This document shows positions 12,061 to 23,537 of a stretch of 64,000 nucleotides of DNA, one piece after another; position 1 is the first letter of the stretch; each line of letters begins with the position of its first letter. Source of the stretch: Reticulitermes speratus. Its lineage: Eukaryota; Arthropoda; Insecta; Blattodea; Rhinotermitidae. The stretch covers positions 48,045,630 through 48,109,629 of the forward strand of contig JAJKFL010000003.1 of the NCBI GenBank assembly GCA_021186555.1, in the 5' to 3' direction. Under the pieces are notes generated by a model that saw only the letters and a program-made list of their open reading frames with translations, was not told the DNA's origin and ran no database searches. Made by a program: the position numbers and the translations under genes.

Positions 12061-12265
12061 TTGGTATAAATAAACATATATATAAAACACCTGCACGGAA
12101 TATTTATAATATTAAGAATACAGCAGAGTTTCATATACAATACTAGTAGAAAGCCCACTAACATTTCAACTTAACAATTTGACAGTTCTCACCTCTAGTT
12201 ATGAATTCCACAGATAACCCTTCCACTGATCCACTATTATATATTATACCTCTTAAGTTATACGT

Positions 12266-12515
12266 AGGCCGGAATGGCTTGAGCATTTTGTAAGAATAAA
12301 TGGTGAAAGGACAGTAAAGAAGTTACTGGAAGGCAAACCAAAAGGAGGAGGAGAAAAAGGAAGAGATAGAATAAGGTGGATGGATGATGTTGAATTCGAC
12401 TTGAGGAATATGGTGTAAAAAGATGGAGAATAAAAGTTTAAACTGGATAGAATGTCATCTGTAGTGAGGGAAACCAAGGACAAACTTAAAGGGCTGTAGT
12501 GCTAGAAAAGAAGAA
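12266..12515 (+). mobile_element. Non-LTR retrotransposon tail, type C
   Basis: The plus strand encodes RPEWLEHFVRINGERTVKK, then LLEGKPKGGGEKG and WMDDVEFDLRNM, before stops break the frame. This is a recognisable C-terminal tail of insect non-LTR ORF2 proteins (GHVVRM...RWMDDVE class). It is followed by an A-rich end near 12510. Upstream reverse transcriptase sequence is absent, so the copy is 5'-truncated. Confidence 0.75.
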
Positions 12516-12519
12516 GACC

Positions 12520-13025
12520 TCTTAAGGGTTACCATGTAATCACCTTTTTACTAAATACTGACGCCATGAATTTTAAAGGTCCTTGAAAGGCACCTTGAAA
12601 GACTAAAACATAATAATGACTAGAGATAAGCCAAAGTTTTCAACAACGAAGTTTGAGGATGCAACACCGACCGAAGTGCCTCTCGACTGCTTCATGAAGA
12701 CAGACTGCTTCAGGCAATCACTGCCACCTGGCACAAGAATCCGTAACTACAATCATGACTTCAAGCACGGTGACAGAATGACAGGATTCGTGGAGTGTTA
12801 CCGAATTAAAATCCAATCTATTTGACATCTTACAGTGTAAACACATAGTAGCAAGTTCCATCGAAATAAATTTATAGTTTAGGGGATGAAAGATGCTAAC
12901 AAGCTGGCGGACGGATAGACGCGACTTATGCCACATGTTGTCAGCTTCTGCAAACAAGTTTCCACCAGCTTAAGATTTTGTGCCATTAGCAATCAACATT
13001 CATTAGATGTAACACACTGTTTATC
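12520..13025. other. Stretch with no recognised gene
   Basis: Short frames on both strands (69 codons plus at 12616, 79 minus at 12718) without motifs. Confidence 0.45.
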
Positions 13026-13300
13026 GCCGTGCCATGGCTCAGGCGGTTAGTCGCTGGCCTCCCACTGCGGAGGCCCGGGTTTGATCCCGGGTCAGTCCAT
13101 GCGGGTTTTGTGGTGGACAAAGTGGCACTGGGACAGGTTTTTCCCCGAGTACTTCGGGTTTCCCCTGTCACTTTTATTCCACCGGCGCTCCATTACTTGG
13201 AAAAATGAAAAAAACTGATCATCTTCATCACAGGGTTGCACAAGAAGCCTTAAGGCTGCGGTGCGTCTTTAGCATCTGCTGCGGGGCCCTTCTAAAAAAA
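13026..13300 (+). mobile_element. tRNA-derived SINE, family 3
   Basis: The head holds A-box TGGCTCAGGCGGTTAG and B-box GGTTTGATCCC. The body contains GGTTTTTCCCCGAGTACTTC and the element ends CGGGGCCCTTCTAAAAAAA. The copy at 57213-57484 shows the same limits. No clear target-site duplication is visible here. Confidence 0.85.
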
Positions 13301-14110
13301 CACTCTTCTGTTAACCCCAAAGTGTGACGAGTCACACATCTGTCGTCTTGCAATTTCATTGGCTGATGTTTTGAAAAAAGGACAATTATTACATTACAGA
13401 ACTTCTATGGAAATAATTTGAGCAAGTCTACAATTTAAATAACAGGTCTTTAAGCGATTAAATCTTGTAGACATTTATTTAAAGTCAAGTGGATTTCATT
13501 AAGCATTTACTCTGAACAACCCACGTGTTATTTCAAAGAACAGTTGATCATTTGTAGGAAACGTAATGCTACCAAAAATTGAGCTAGACTGCTTTCTTTC
13601 ACGCCCTTTATAATTATTAATTCCTTCGAAGCACTGGACACTGTAACTACAGCCAGAGCGTGTTAAATAAACCGCGCCTTCGTGGCGTAATATTAGTCAC
13701 AGAGGAAGTTTCAATTTATCTAATTTGTTTATTATCGTTAATTATTATTAATTGATATTTTACAATAGCTGTAAAGATTAAAATATAATTTCATCCGTAG
13801 TTGTGTATGTATTTTACAAGTCTTCGCTCATGCTGAGGAAAGAATAGGTACATAGATGGTTTCTGAGAACAACTACTGTGGAGAACAATCAGACCCATGT
13901 GGAAGTGAAAAGAGTTTGAAGCAACTTTCATATCGAGGAGCTACAGAATTGTAGTTAATACGCACAAACCATCTGAAAGTAGTACACAAAGTGATATTCA
14001 AAACGAATTAATTTCAATATGAATGCCACAGGCATGTTAAGCATTGCAAAACAAATATTCACGAATTTTTGTGAAATTCGAAACTTGAAACTTTTGTGAA
14101 AATAAATCAC
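13301..14110. other. Stretch with no recognised gene
   Basis: AT-rich; nothing recognised before the retrotransposon tail at 14127. Confidence 0.5.
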
Positions 14111-14126
14111 TTGAGGAAATACAAAT

Positions 14127-14521
14127 TTGGTTAAAATCGGGAAAAAATATCGGGCACCTTACATGTGGTGTTGGGGAAGAATGGAGAAGATCAGTTGGAC
14201 CGATCGTGTGAGAAATGAAGAAGTATTACACAGAGTCAAGGAGGAGAGGAATATCCTACATACAATAAAACGAAGCAAGGCTAACTGGATTGGTCACATC
14301 TTGCGTAGAAACTGCCTTCTGAAACACGTGATTGAAGGAAAGTTAGAAGGAAGGATAGAAATGACGGGAAGAAGAGGAACAAGACGTAAGCAGCTATTGG
14401 ATGACCTTAAGGAAAAGAGAAAATACTGGAAATTGATAGAGGAAGCACTAGATCGCATCCTATGGAGAACTCGCTTTGTAAGAGGCTACGGACCTGTCGT
14501 AAGACAGACTACAAAATGAAT
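14127..14521 (+). mobile_element. Non-LTR retrotransposon tail, type A (130-codon open remnant)
   Basis: The frame encodes the C-terminus of an ORF2 protein: MWCWGRMEKISWTDRVR, NEEVLHRVKEERN, then WIGHILRRNCLL, IEGKLEGRIEMTGRRG, KQLLDDLKEK and a terminal GYGPVVRQTTK. The first dozen or so codons upstream of YMWCW do not match the family, so the ATG is accidental and the element is 5'-truncated. The basic run and the W..H-R motif are typical of the region after reverse transcriptase. Six copies of this tail occur in the window. The clade cannot be assigned from the tail alone. Confidence 0.85.
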
Positions 14522-14837
14522 GACCTTACATGAAGCCCTAAGTACATTTTATTGCTGCCGGCGACATTAAATCTCCATAAAAGCGCTCTCTTCTATTGAA
14601 ATGGTATCAACCTGTTAGGATAGGCCAGGAGGTATAAAATTTACACGAACGCGCCACGATGTTACGTTATACGTACACTACCTTGTGGGGAAAATACTGT
14701 GGTCAGTTTTGCACAGAACTCTGTGGTTTCGGTGTTGAGCTCTTCTGGTGCCATAAGCAATATAGGGACGTAGATACTCGTACTGTGCTTAAAAACACAC
14801 AAAATGAAAAATCCATGGCCATGAGATCTAGTCTCCA

Positions 14838-15400
14838 CGATTCGTATCCTCACCGAATATTATTCGGGAGGTCAAATAAAGGAGAATAAACTGGAAGGGA
14901 CATGTAAAACGTATGAGAGAGATAAGGGGGCACGCGGTGGCGCATTTGGTTGAGGCACTGCTCTACAAGCCGGAAAGTCGCGGGTTCGATTCCCGATGGT
15001 GTCATTGAAATTTTTAATTGACATAATCCTTTCGGTCGCACTATGGCCCTGGGGTCGACTCATCCTCTAACAGAAATGAGTACCAGGAGTATTTCCTGGG
15101 GGTAAAGGCGGCCGGTGCGTAGGGCTGACCTTACCACCTTCATGTGCCTATTGTTTAGAAATCTGGGAGCCTCAACCTCCTGGAACCCTAAGGGCCTGTC
15201 CAGGCCTGTAATGGGATTACTTTACCCTAGCTTTACGAGAGAGATAAGAATTGCTTTAAAAATTGTGGTCGGAAAACCTGAGGGGAAGAGTCTTGTCGCA
15301 AGATCTAGGCTTATAAGGGAGGATTATTATTTATTAAAATACCTCCTAAACAAGTCAAGTGGAGTCTGTAGAATACAGTAATGTAGCTCAGGAAAAGCTC
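14838..15400 (+). mobile_element. Non-LTR retrotransposon tail, type B, split by a SINE
   Basis: The left part (14838-14926) encodes a worn [10 protein letters not shown] and the right part (15237-15400) continues with VVGKPEGKSL. The SINE at 14927-15236 lies between them, flanked by the 12-bp duplication GAGAGAGATAAG. The frame is further damaged on the right. The retroelement is therefore older than the SINE insertion. Confidence 0.7.
14927..15236 (+). mobile_element. tRNA-derived SINE, family 2, full-length copy
   Basis: Head with A-box-like TGGCGCATTTGGTTGAGGC and B-box GGTTCGATTCC, body with GGGGGTAAAGGCGGCCGG, tail GGGATTACTTTACC. GAGAGAGATAAG at 14915-14926 and 15237-15248 is a clear target-site duplication. 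The G-run at the conserved site is only five long here, probably near the ancestral state. Confidence 0.92.
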
Positions 15401-16000
15401 CAGTAATCATGGTAATGAACGTTCAGTTATCATAAAAGACGGGAAATTCCTTGACGAGATGACCGACAGTTAGTTTCTCAATTAGGACTCTACGGCATTA
15501 GTCACGTTCAAAATAAGTTTAAAACAACGACAGTTTTCTGGCAAATGGTGCCGTACAGTCCGGTAGAAATTTATTGACCTTTTAGATAAATCTGCTGCCT
15601 CTACATTTAGGGAAGAGTAGTGACACATTTGCTCCAAATACGTAAGCAGCAGATCCTTCCGAATCGTCAGTACCTACTACCTACTAGGCCATACGACGTC
15701 AGTATTGTTCTTAGCCACCGCCACGATAACCTCAAATCTCACAGTTTAGAGCAGATTTATTCTGTTGCTTTCACCTGAATTAAGTTACTGTTTAAATGAG
15801 ATGCTGGAACAACAAGCAAAGAATGATTTACGAGCGCTGCAAGTAGGATGATGGGAGCAAAAGGCTAAAGGACAGAGGAGAAGAGACACTAGTTGTAGAG
15901 GAGGTCGGGATTTGTGGAGGGCCGTACGGCACAGAAATAAGTAGACACGAAGTTAATTTACAGTTTACATTACGAAATCCTTAAATATCAAATAGAAATT
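15401..16000. other. Stretch with no recognised gene
   Basis: Nothing recognised. A purine-rich part at 15830-15910 could be another worn retroelement tail but encodes no motif I know. Confidence 0.4.
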
Positions 16001-16004
16001 GTGA

Positions 16005-16197
16005 ACCACTTGTTTCTAGGACTTTGTCCATCATCTTTAATGTGAATAAAATATAAAATATAAAATCTACGTTTCGGAAGATGGCTCTTCTTCCGAAAAG
16101 TAGATTTTATATATTTTATATTTTACATTTTATATTTTGTATTTTATTCACATTAAAAACGATGGACAAAGTCCTAGAAACAAGTGGTTCACAATGT
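16005..16197. repeat. Inverted-repeat unit with degenerate hammerhead-like centre
   Basis: Arms of about 80 bp (outer GTGAACCACTTGTTTCTAGG and its complement) face each other. The centre at 16066-16112 reads CTACGTTTCGGAAGATGG then CTTCTTCCGAAAAGTAG, which keeps the GAAA side but has lost a full CUGANGA box. Confidence 0.75.
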
Positions 16198-16199
16198 CG

Positions 16200-17227
16200 T
16201 ATACCATCGTCAAAACCTTTTAGAATTCAATCAAATAGAAAATTTGTCATATAACTATAATTCTTCAGTTCACTTTCAGTTATTTGGGTAGGGTCCATTT
16301 ATTTTTCTGGGGGTTTCAGAAGCAAAGACGCCAGAGATTCTGAACATTTATTATACACGTCAGTACGTGCATCTCAGCTGTTGTAAACCCACTCATATTT
16401 CTTTGTACCAAAATAGAACATTAGGTGAGGAATTCGCCAGCAAGAGGACACATGTTACTAGAAACTGCCCGTTAATAAGAAAAGTACGCCATCTTTTGAG
16501 TAACGAATATCAAAATAGAAGACAAGCTAATACCTTGACACACGTGGAAGCGGGCACGTGGTTTCAATACATGTTACGTCGCACGGTCCTGTGTAATATG
16601 AAAGCAGTGAACAGTTTCTAAAAATACAAGGTAAACAGAATGAGTCAAGTATCAAGCACTTCTGATGTGCATACGCAAGCAAACAGCATAGGACGAACTG
16701 ACAGATCATCAGTAGCTTCTATTATCCCTTCACTTGTTTGCTTTACGCGGCAGACATATTATAATTACAGTTGCAGCTAGTAAATACAAACGACGTCGTC
16801 TCATTCGCCCTTCGAAAAGTCCAACCTCTCACTATTTGAAAAGAAGACACTGCCTACTGGGCGTGTGGCTCCGTGTAGGATGGCAAATACGTTCCGACGT
16901 TTCGGACGAACCCGCTGCTTTCGTGTCTACACTAATCGTAGAGGCAACTGATCCTCCTGAAACGTCATAAATGTACGGTGTCACTTCTAAGTATACAGTA
17001 ATCGCCATAGTCATCAGAACCTCGTATCTTACACATTAAAGCCTTCCCATAAAGTCATCATAAATACGTATGCAGTATAAACGTACTACAAACGCTCAGC
17101 ATGCCAAAGTTAGCTACCGTTTTCTGGGGTGTGTGACTCAGTTTAACGTGGTTCATTCCGTCGCGATTGACATACAAAACTGCCAATAAATAGCCGTTAA
17201 TAACAATTTTTTTTATTAAAAGAACCC
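16200..17227. other. Mostly unrecognised stretch
   Basis: At 16893-16975 the strings GACGTTTCGGACG and CCTGAAACGTCA look like a worn hammerhead-like pair. No coding evidence. Confidence 0.35.
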
Positions 17228-17239
17228 AATTACAGCTAC

Positions 17240-17499
17240 GCCGATCCCAGTGGCCGTGCGGTCTAAGGCGTGGGTCTTCGGCCGCTCGCTTACTAGGATC
17301 GTGGGTTCGAATCCCACCGGGGGCATGGATGTCTGTCACTTGTGAGTGTTGTGTGTTGTCAGGTAGAGGTCTCTGCGACGAGCTGATCACTCGTCCAGAG
17401 GAGTCCTACCGACTGTGGTGTGTCTCCAATGTGTGTGATCATGAAACCTCGACGAAACGAGGAGGCCCGGGCCCATATAGGCTGTCGAGCCATAAAAAA
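17240..17499 (+). mobile_element. tRNA-derived SINE, family 4, full-length copy
   Basis: Head with A-box-like TGGCCGTGCGGTCTAAGGCG and B-box GGTTCGAATCC, then a G- and T-rich body (GTGTGTTGTCAG) and an A tail. The 12-bp AATTACAGCTAC at 17228-17239 and 17500-17511 is a clean target-site duplication. A reverse-oriented copy is at 51201-51470. Confidence 0.9.
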
Positions 17500-17940
17500 A
17501 ATTACAGCTACAGGTTTCGGCCGTATCGAGCCAACTTCAGGCTGTACACAATTACGTAGACAAAGTGTAAAAAATATATGCGTAGTATAGTAAAAATTGA
17601 GCTCTAATTTTTTTGTCATATACGGTATGCTCATGTTTTGATTAGTATTAAAATGGACTGTACTAAAACATCGTCTAGTCGTAACGGCCTAGCAAGCACC
17701 GTGAGTACTCAAATTCAAGTACCTGTGTTCCTATACATAAATTATGTGAAAACGTTCGGCAGTTTTTTGTAAACAATGTAAAATGTAAGGCATATAAACC
17801 ATCATTCTTGCTATCACGCAGCTGGAATAGCCGGTAGGGAGGAATCAGACTTCAAAGTCATGTACGTAGCACCGGATATGAAAACCCTCATTGACACGAT
17901 CTCCTTTTTTCGAAATTCGTCCATCGTCCAATTTTTACAA

Positions 17941-17984
17941 ACACGACGTTTCGGAAGCCGTCTCTGCTTCCGTCTTCAGGCAAA
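17941..17984 (-). ncRNA. Hammerhead-like motif, well preserved
   Basis: The minus strand reads CUGAAGA, one extra C, stem II GGAAGC/GCUUCC (6 bp), GAAA, self-complementary ACGU, then C as the predicted cleavage-site base (GUC). Stem I is weak, relying on G-U pairs. Confidence 0.7.
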
Positions 17985-18081
17985 GAAGCACCTAAACTGG
18001 TGTACCCCTTAGTTCAGTGTTTCTATGGTGCCCTGTGACTGAGAATAGCTAAATCTAAGGGGTCCACTAGGTTAGGTGCTT

Positions 18082-18127
18082 CTTTGCCTGAAGAAGGAAG
18101 AAGAGCCGGCTTCCGAAACGTCGTGTT
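18082..18127 (+). ncRNA. Hammerhead-like motif, well preserved
   Basis: CUGAAGA, one extra A, stem II GGAAG/CUUCC, GAAA, ACGU, C. Partner of the minus-strand copy at 17941-17984, with the same weak stem I. Confidence 0.7.
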
Positions 18128-18250
18128 TTTTTAAATTATAGGGTGGAAAAAGTCCAAAAAGGGAGACTTGTCAGCGAGTCACACACCTTCGTCAGATCCC
18201 TATAGTGTTGTAAGAAAACCTCTACTTTACTCACGTCAATCAAGATAGGA

Positions 18251-18294
18251 GTGACCTTGAAGATGGAGGCGGTAAATTCTCCGAAACGGCAATA
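18251..18294 (+). ncRNA. Hammerhead-like motif, core variant
   Basis: The core reads CUUGAAGA (an extra U), stem II GGAG/CUCC, then GAAACGGC. No inverted partner was found nearby. Confidence 0.45.
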
Positions 18295-18548
18295 CATTTC
18301 TACCAGACTAAACGGTGTAATACCTCACAAAACAGTTATCGTTATAGTTACCGACATGAAGATCTCAAATCTGACGCCGACTCTCTTTAACTTTTTGAAC
18401 CCACGAGTTCATCTGGCCCAATAACTTCACAAAACAACAGATATGATAGTAACCTTTGCGTGACCCATCCCGTTGTGCTGGCTACATACGTAAAAATCAG
18501 TAAGTATGCCTCGAAAACAACATATATGTATCATAGAGAACAAACAGT

Positions 18549-18584
18549 TACATGTTTCGGCTCACTTGAAAGCCGAAACATGTA
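18549..18584. repeat. 36-bp palindrome of hammerhead 3' halves
   Basis: TACATGTTTCGGCT and AGCCGAAACATGTA face each other across eight bases. Only the stem II/GAAA/stem III part of the motif remains, with no CUGANGA box on either strand. Confidence 0.7.
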
Positions 18585-18599
18585 GATGTTGGTTTCCTA

Positions 18600-19830
18600 T
18601 AACATAGTGTATAGTGTTCGATGGATACTTATTGGTTTTGGGACACTACAAAACTCGGTATGACCCTCATGCCGCTAAGGGCCATTCCATACGGCAATGT
18701 CCGTATAAAAAAAAACAAGACATCTGTGTAAATTTTAGAAGTGACTGCGACCACAAGTGTAAATTGGCTAATAACACTGCAGGGGTAAAATCGACCATGG
18801 ATATTAGGAACTTTAATTTAGTTAGAAAGAGGGGCACATTGGTTTGAACCAGTCCTTAACATATAACCACCCCTTTCTCCCACTCACATCCTAATTATTT
18901 TTATTTTCCCCCCTTCAACTCAGTAGCCAAAAAAAGTATCCTTAGGTAGAAAAAATTTTGTAGGGGGCACGTGCCCCTTTGCTCCCCCCCCCCCCCCCAA
19001 GTTGCGCCTATGACTGCGACAAACGTGTCTTTAGACTGCGTGGTTCTCACTGCAATCACTATGAATATTACTGTCTTCTGGGATGTAAAATCGTGCAGTA
19101 CTGTATAAATTATAGACGTTTCGGAGAAACATACAAATATGGAGGCAGTACTTTCACCCGAAACGTCGGTAAATTTCTTCTAGCCTGTAAGATTACATCA
19201 CAAAGCGCAATTCTTATACATGCTGCTGGACGAAACGTGCTGACAGGTCTTCGGAAAGTACCTACGAAACTTTTTTTGAAGGTTATTTTTGTGACAGACT
19301 GTACAGAACACAGTGACCGAATGAAATCTAAATTATAGCTCATGCAACTTTCGGTCTAATTTCGACAGCTAACCGCATCATTGGATTTAGGCATGTGGGA
19401 TTTTGTATAGGGATTGAACACAATGGTGCCTAAGAGTTTTGTGGGGTTAATTTGTGATACTTACATGTTGTAATTACGATTACACGCTACAAAACGATAA
19501 AATTGTGTGTCTGGGAAGCTGAAAGTGGTCTGCATCGGTAGGCATAGTAGTTGAAATTACACACATAAATGGGTGACTGAATTGAATAATTATCAATTTA
19601 CAGTTCTTGCTAGCCTCATCACATATACCGAAGCATGTACGTGTGAATCATAAGTTATTCCGCGAAATAAGCCTTTTTAAAAGAGGATTTTCCTGCACTG
19701 TGTTTAGTCTGAAATCACAAAACTGCGCATGCGTCCTACACGGTTAACCAGGAATCGCCGTCCACTAGAAGGCTCTAATTATTTAAGTAGCTGCAAGTCT
19801 CAATCAACACAACTCGTTTACTAGACAATA
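18600..19830. other. Mostly unrecognised; C-run and worn motif pair
   Basis: A C-run lies at about 18985-18998. At 19112-19178 GACGTTTCGG (plus) and CCCGAAACGTCGG suggest a worn inverted pair that has lost its cores. The 119-codon frame at 18979-19338 crosses both and is not credible as a gene. Confidence 0.4.
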
Positions 19831-19832
19831 AA

Positions 19833-19875
19833 GCAGCTACATGTTTCGGCCCTTACAAAGCCGTCGCCAGGCCAA
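19833..19875 (-). ncRNA. Hammerhead-like motif, core variant
   Basis: The minus strand reads CUGGCGA in place of CUGANGA (A6 changed), stem II with G-U pairs, GAAA, ACAUGU, A. Stem I has about four pairs, one or two of them G-U. Confidence 0.5.
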
Positions 19876-20288
19876 CCACAAAGTTGCACAAGAAACAGTC
19901 ACATCCATCACAATTACGTCTAATTTTCCTAAGAACTTGGGATGCTAAGTTTTTTATTTTGTATTCTTTACACGTGGAAAGTTAAATTATTCTGATTCAA
20001 AGTACTTTATTTTAAACATCATATTGTAAAAATATTATTTCTACTTCCTTGCTTGTTATGCATTAAAGATAAATATTATAATAGTCCTTCTTTGTGTCCT
20101 TGTGTGTATGGATGTATTCACTACCCTATATAGTCATATTGGTAAACTGCATATTCATTATTGACTTATTTCTATTATTTAGTATTATTTCTATCTTCTT
20201 ATTTAAATCTACCTCGCTCTATTACGTGCTGAGAACAAATCCTATTTGAATTTCTACTTGGTTATATAGCCTTTATGTTTTGCGTAAT

Positions 20289-20360
20289 GATGTGGAACCA
20301 CGATTCCCCACACGTCCACCCCTTAGGTTATTCCCTGTATCTACTGAGCTACGCCAGGCC
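20289..20360 (-). other. tRNA-like SINE head, worn
   Basis: The minus strand has A-box-like TGGCGTAGCTCAGTAGAT followed about 50 nt later by a B-box-like GTGGTTCCAC. It could be a SINE remnant of another family or a chance match. No second copy seen. Confidence 0.35.
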
Positions 20361-21030
20361 TTAAATGTTTCGGTAAGAATGGAATATAAACTAACGAGTA
20401 GTACAGCAAGAGTTTGTGTGTCACACATCTTAAAATAACCTCTGGAACCAAGTCAAAAAGCAGTGATTCTCTGATATGTCTTGTTCACGCATCGTTAGAA
20501 GATGAGTTTACAGAAGACCAGCACCTGTTTTTCACCTTCTCCAGATAAATAATAATGTACAAATCTAATTATTACTAAAACGTTTCAAAATTTTTATTTA
20601 CTGCATAAAAGTCAATGCTTATACGTGTATTAGGGTTTAACGAACCTCACAAACAGCCACACTGAGAAATACAATTGAGTATTTTACAGGACAGCGTACG
20701 AAGTAGTACAGTCTGTTAAGTAGTTTTTATTGGTATAATGTGCAATGAATAGGAAATGAATCGAAATTGATTTGCCTACCGAGACTCAATTTGTTTCTTT
20801 CTGTCTTTGTAGTTTATTTTCCTAGGCTGTCAGTACATCAGACTGCAGGCATAAAATGAAATGCCTGGATGATAATTAAATATGACTTGAAAAGACAACT
20901 ATGGCAGTCAGCGTCATACATAGCGGAAGGCAACCCTTTTCATTCGAAAACACTCGATAATTATACGTAGTATTCTGCACACATCGGCAGGGGAAAGAGA
21001 TTTTTCACTTCTCCGAAACGTCCAGACCGA
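20361..21030. other. Stretch with no recognised gene
   Basis: AT-rich; a lone CCGAAACGTC at about 21013 is the only motif trace. Confidence 0.45.
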
Positions 21031-21034
21031 CTGT

Positions 21035-21215
21035 GAGGCCTATCGTCTTATTCAATGGGTACCGGGGGCTTTTTTTTTCGCGAAGGTAAAGCGGCCGGGG
21101 GGGGGGGGGGACGAGGCTGACTACTTCCCTCCATCTAGGGGAGGTTAAGAATGAGTGGAGTTACACCTCTACTTCCCCGTATGCTTTCGTGGCGTGTAAC
21201 ACGGACAACCTTCCT
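21035..21215 (+). mobile_element. SINE family 5, body fragment
   Basis: Contains TTATTCAATGGGTACCGGG, GGTAAAGCGGCCGG, CTCCATCTAG and AGGTTAAGAATGAGTGGAG. The tRNA head is missing. A G-run of about 14 lies at 21098-21111, just after GCGGCC. Confidence 0.75.
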
Positions 21216-22245
21216 TCACACTTTTATTCTGAATACATAGAAATTTGTGACTTAGTAGACTAGTCACTGCGTTTAATTCCTATCTGGGACAAACTCAGTC
21301 TGGCAAGGTGAAGATACAGTACGTTTCACACGAACTGCTCAATGCATCGCGTTATTTCAAAGTCGAAATAAACAATTCCCCTTTTACCCCTCCACTATGA
21401 GGCATGAGTGACGGTACACACGTGCTTGCTCTGGTACTGCTATAGCTAGTGCAGTCGATCTGGTCTCCGCGCGAGCCAAGCTTAGGAAGAGGTAAGGTTG
21501 TGAGGGAGGTCAGGAGAAATAGCAGCTAAGCTGTGTTATTCGTCAGTAGATGTCACTCGTCGTTTAAACAGGGAAAGGGCGCGGGGCTATATCAGCTGCT
21601 AACAATATACGCCTAATTGTGAGGATACGAACATTCTCCAAAATTGTAGTTGCCCTTACGAATAATTAGTCGGCGAGACAGACATGCACTGTCACAGGGG
21701 ATACACACGTATTGAAACTGGCACTAACATCAAAAAAAGAAGCGAAATTTTCCAGCCAGTAGAGTGATAATTCATGTCGCAAGAATAACTAAAAATATAT
21801 ATTTATAAACATCCAAAATACAAATAATAGCATCACAATTTACGTGTTATTTATTGACGGTTTATAAAACGTATTCAGTTGGTCAGATTGTGTAGCCTTC
21901 AGTGACAGAACGAGTCTTGAATAATAGGAGTAAATTGGAAACAATGGGCAAGGAAACAGTCACGGCTCAACTTTTTATCCTGCTAATAGGGCACGTAACT
22001 GTTATGACTGAGGAAAAGTATGAAAGTCCCCAGTCACGATATTCGGCCTCAGAGCCGACACTTTTTCAATATGAAGCAACATTGACATTAATTTGACCGT
22101 AATATTCGACAATCCATTTGTTAACATACACAACATATTTTCTCATTTGCTACCCCCATTTATGGACATCCCTTAATCTTAAAAAAAAAAAGAAACGTCC
22201 AATTTTAAGGGAATCCACCCTCTTGCGCTGTAACGTATTAATACT
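21216..22245. other. Stretch with no recognised gene
   Basis: Short frames only. GC content rises at 21420-21600 without a recognisable element. Confidence 0.45.

Positions 22246-22248
<3 letters not shown>

Positions 22249-22282
<34 letters not shown>
22249..22282. repeat. (TA)n microsatellite
   Basis: About sixteen TA dinucleotides. It creates the artificial Tyr-Ile frames seen on both strands. Confidence 0.95.
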
Positions 22283-22285
<3 letters not shown>

Positions 22286-22484
22286 TTTCTTTTATTACCA
22301 CACCGAGCACGGCGGCTTTGTCGGATAGAAAGCCCGCATCGGCCGTGACATGCCATGCCACCTGCCGTGCTCAGGACAGCGATAAAAGAAACGCTCTCCA
22401 GTTTAGTGTTATACATCTTCCGTGCAACTGTCCAATACACACAAACTTTCACTTCGAATTTGTTGCACAATATTTATTATTTCC

Positions 22485-22532
22485 TGCTCCTACTTGTTTC
22501 GGCCGCAGGATATGGCCATCTTCAGGGAGTTT
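22485..22532 (-). ncRNA. Hammerhead-like motif, well preserved
   Basis: Minus strand: stem I CUCC/GGAG, CUGAAGA, extra U, stem II GGCC/GGCC, GAAA, ACAAGU, A. Stem III has lost self-complementarity at one base. Confidence 0.7.
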
Positions 22533-22546
22533 GTAGCTCCCTGAAG

Positions 22547-22594
22547 AGCTCTCTGAAGATGGCCATATCCTGCGGCCGAAACATTTAGTAGCAG
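22547..22594 (+). ncRNA. Hammerhead-like motif, well preserved core
   Basis: CUGAAGA, extra U, stem II identical to its partner, GAAA, then ACAUUUA with a damaged stem III. Stem I is weaker than in the minus-strand partner. Confidence 0.6.
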
Positions 22595-22640
22595 TAAATA
22601 ATAAATATGGTGCAATGAATTGGTAGTGAAAGTTTGTGTG

Positions 22641-23149
22641 GAAACGCACTCTTACGTCTACCGTATTCCCCCCTAGTCCTCCCTATTCAAGCTGTTTTAC
22701 CTTGTCTCTCCGACATGTGCTGCGCCTATACGTCCGGCAATTCGTCTACAGCTGACAGGCTGTTGCATGCGTTAGTCCCCTGCTGAAGCGGTGGGCCCCT
22801 TCCACGCTGATAACTAAATATACAGCGTAGTAGGTCCCATGATTTCACAACCAATAACGGTAAATGCTGGTGCTTGCATTTTTAAAATCTTCCACGCAAC
22901 GCTGTACCGAAACCACAGACCTACGCACGTTTACAGCCAACTGTAAGCAGCATGTGATTCCTCGCTCGCCACAAACACGCCGAAACTATCATCTTCGATT
23001 TGTACTGCTTCGTTTGAACAACCATGTGCAGTCACGGGATAATGTCTCAGAACAGGTTTCAATTCATCCGTACTCCAACCAATTTAAAGAAAAATGTCGC
23101 CGAAAATAATCACTTCACTCTATATGTAAAGCTTAATTCATTGCCATTA
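22641..23149. other. Stretch with no recognised gene
   Basis: Moderate GC, short frames, no element recognised. Confidence 0.45.
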
Positions 23150-23310
23150 AGTAATTTGAAAGGTCTAAGTGTATAGGGAGAATAATATTAAAATGAAACT
23201 TAAAGAAACAGGGAACGAGGATGTGGCCTAAATTCATCTGGCTCAGAACAGGGACTGGTGATGGGACCTTGTAGTCACATTCCATAACAGGGGGTCATTT
23301 CTTGAGTAGA
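23150..23310 (+). mobile_element. Non-LTR retrotransposon tail, type B, short and worn
   Basis: Shows the family string AATATTAAAATGAAACTTAA (NIKMKLK) followed by TTCATCTGGCTCAGAACAGG. The frame is broken. Identified by comparison with 41020 and 58585. Confidence 0.65.
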
Positions 23311-23537
23311 TCAATTAGTATCAGTTTTTCAACACTACTACAAACACCTCAACAAATACAAAATTTAATTAAATGCAACAACACATACTGAACAGAGACC
23401 TACACGTTCTTACAGCTACTTCTGAATACGTGATTCGTTCGAATTGCCATCCCTCTTCTGAAAGACTATGATACAAACCTTGCCTAAAAGTGAACCAATG
23501 AAAAATACGTTTTAATATATGCAGTTCTAACGACAAT

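Larger units (their letters stand above)
17930..18150. repeat. Inverted-repeat unit with paired hammerhead-like motifs
   Basis: The two arms share ACGACGTTTCGGAAG and CAAAGAAGCACCTAA blocks in opposite orientation around a loop near 18035. A worn relative lies at 54160-54372. Confidence 0.8.
22438..22640. repeat. Inverted-repeat unit with paired hammerhead-like motifs
   Basis: Arms of about 95 bp share CACAAACTTTCACT outer ends and a nearly identical CTGAAGATGGCCATATCCTG core. The loop is only about 15 nt. One of the better-preserved units. Confidence 0.85.

Noticed and set aside
14872..15063. Two minus frames over the SINE at 14927
   Set aside because: They are antisense translations of the SINE head.
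22118..22470. Overlapping frames with Tyr-Ile runs on both strands
   Set aside because: They come from the TA microsatellite and a SINE-like flank.
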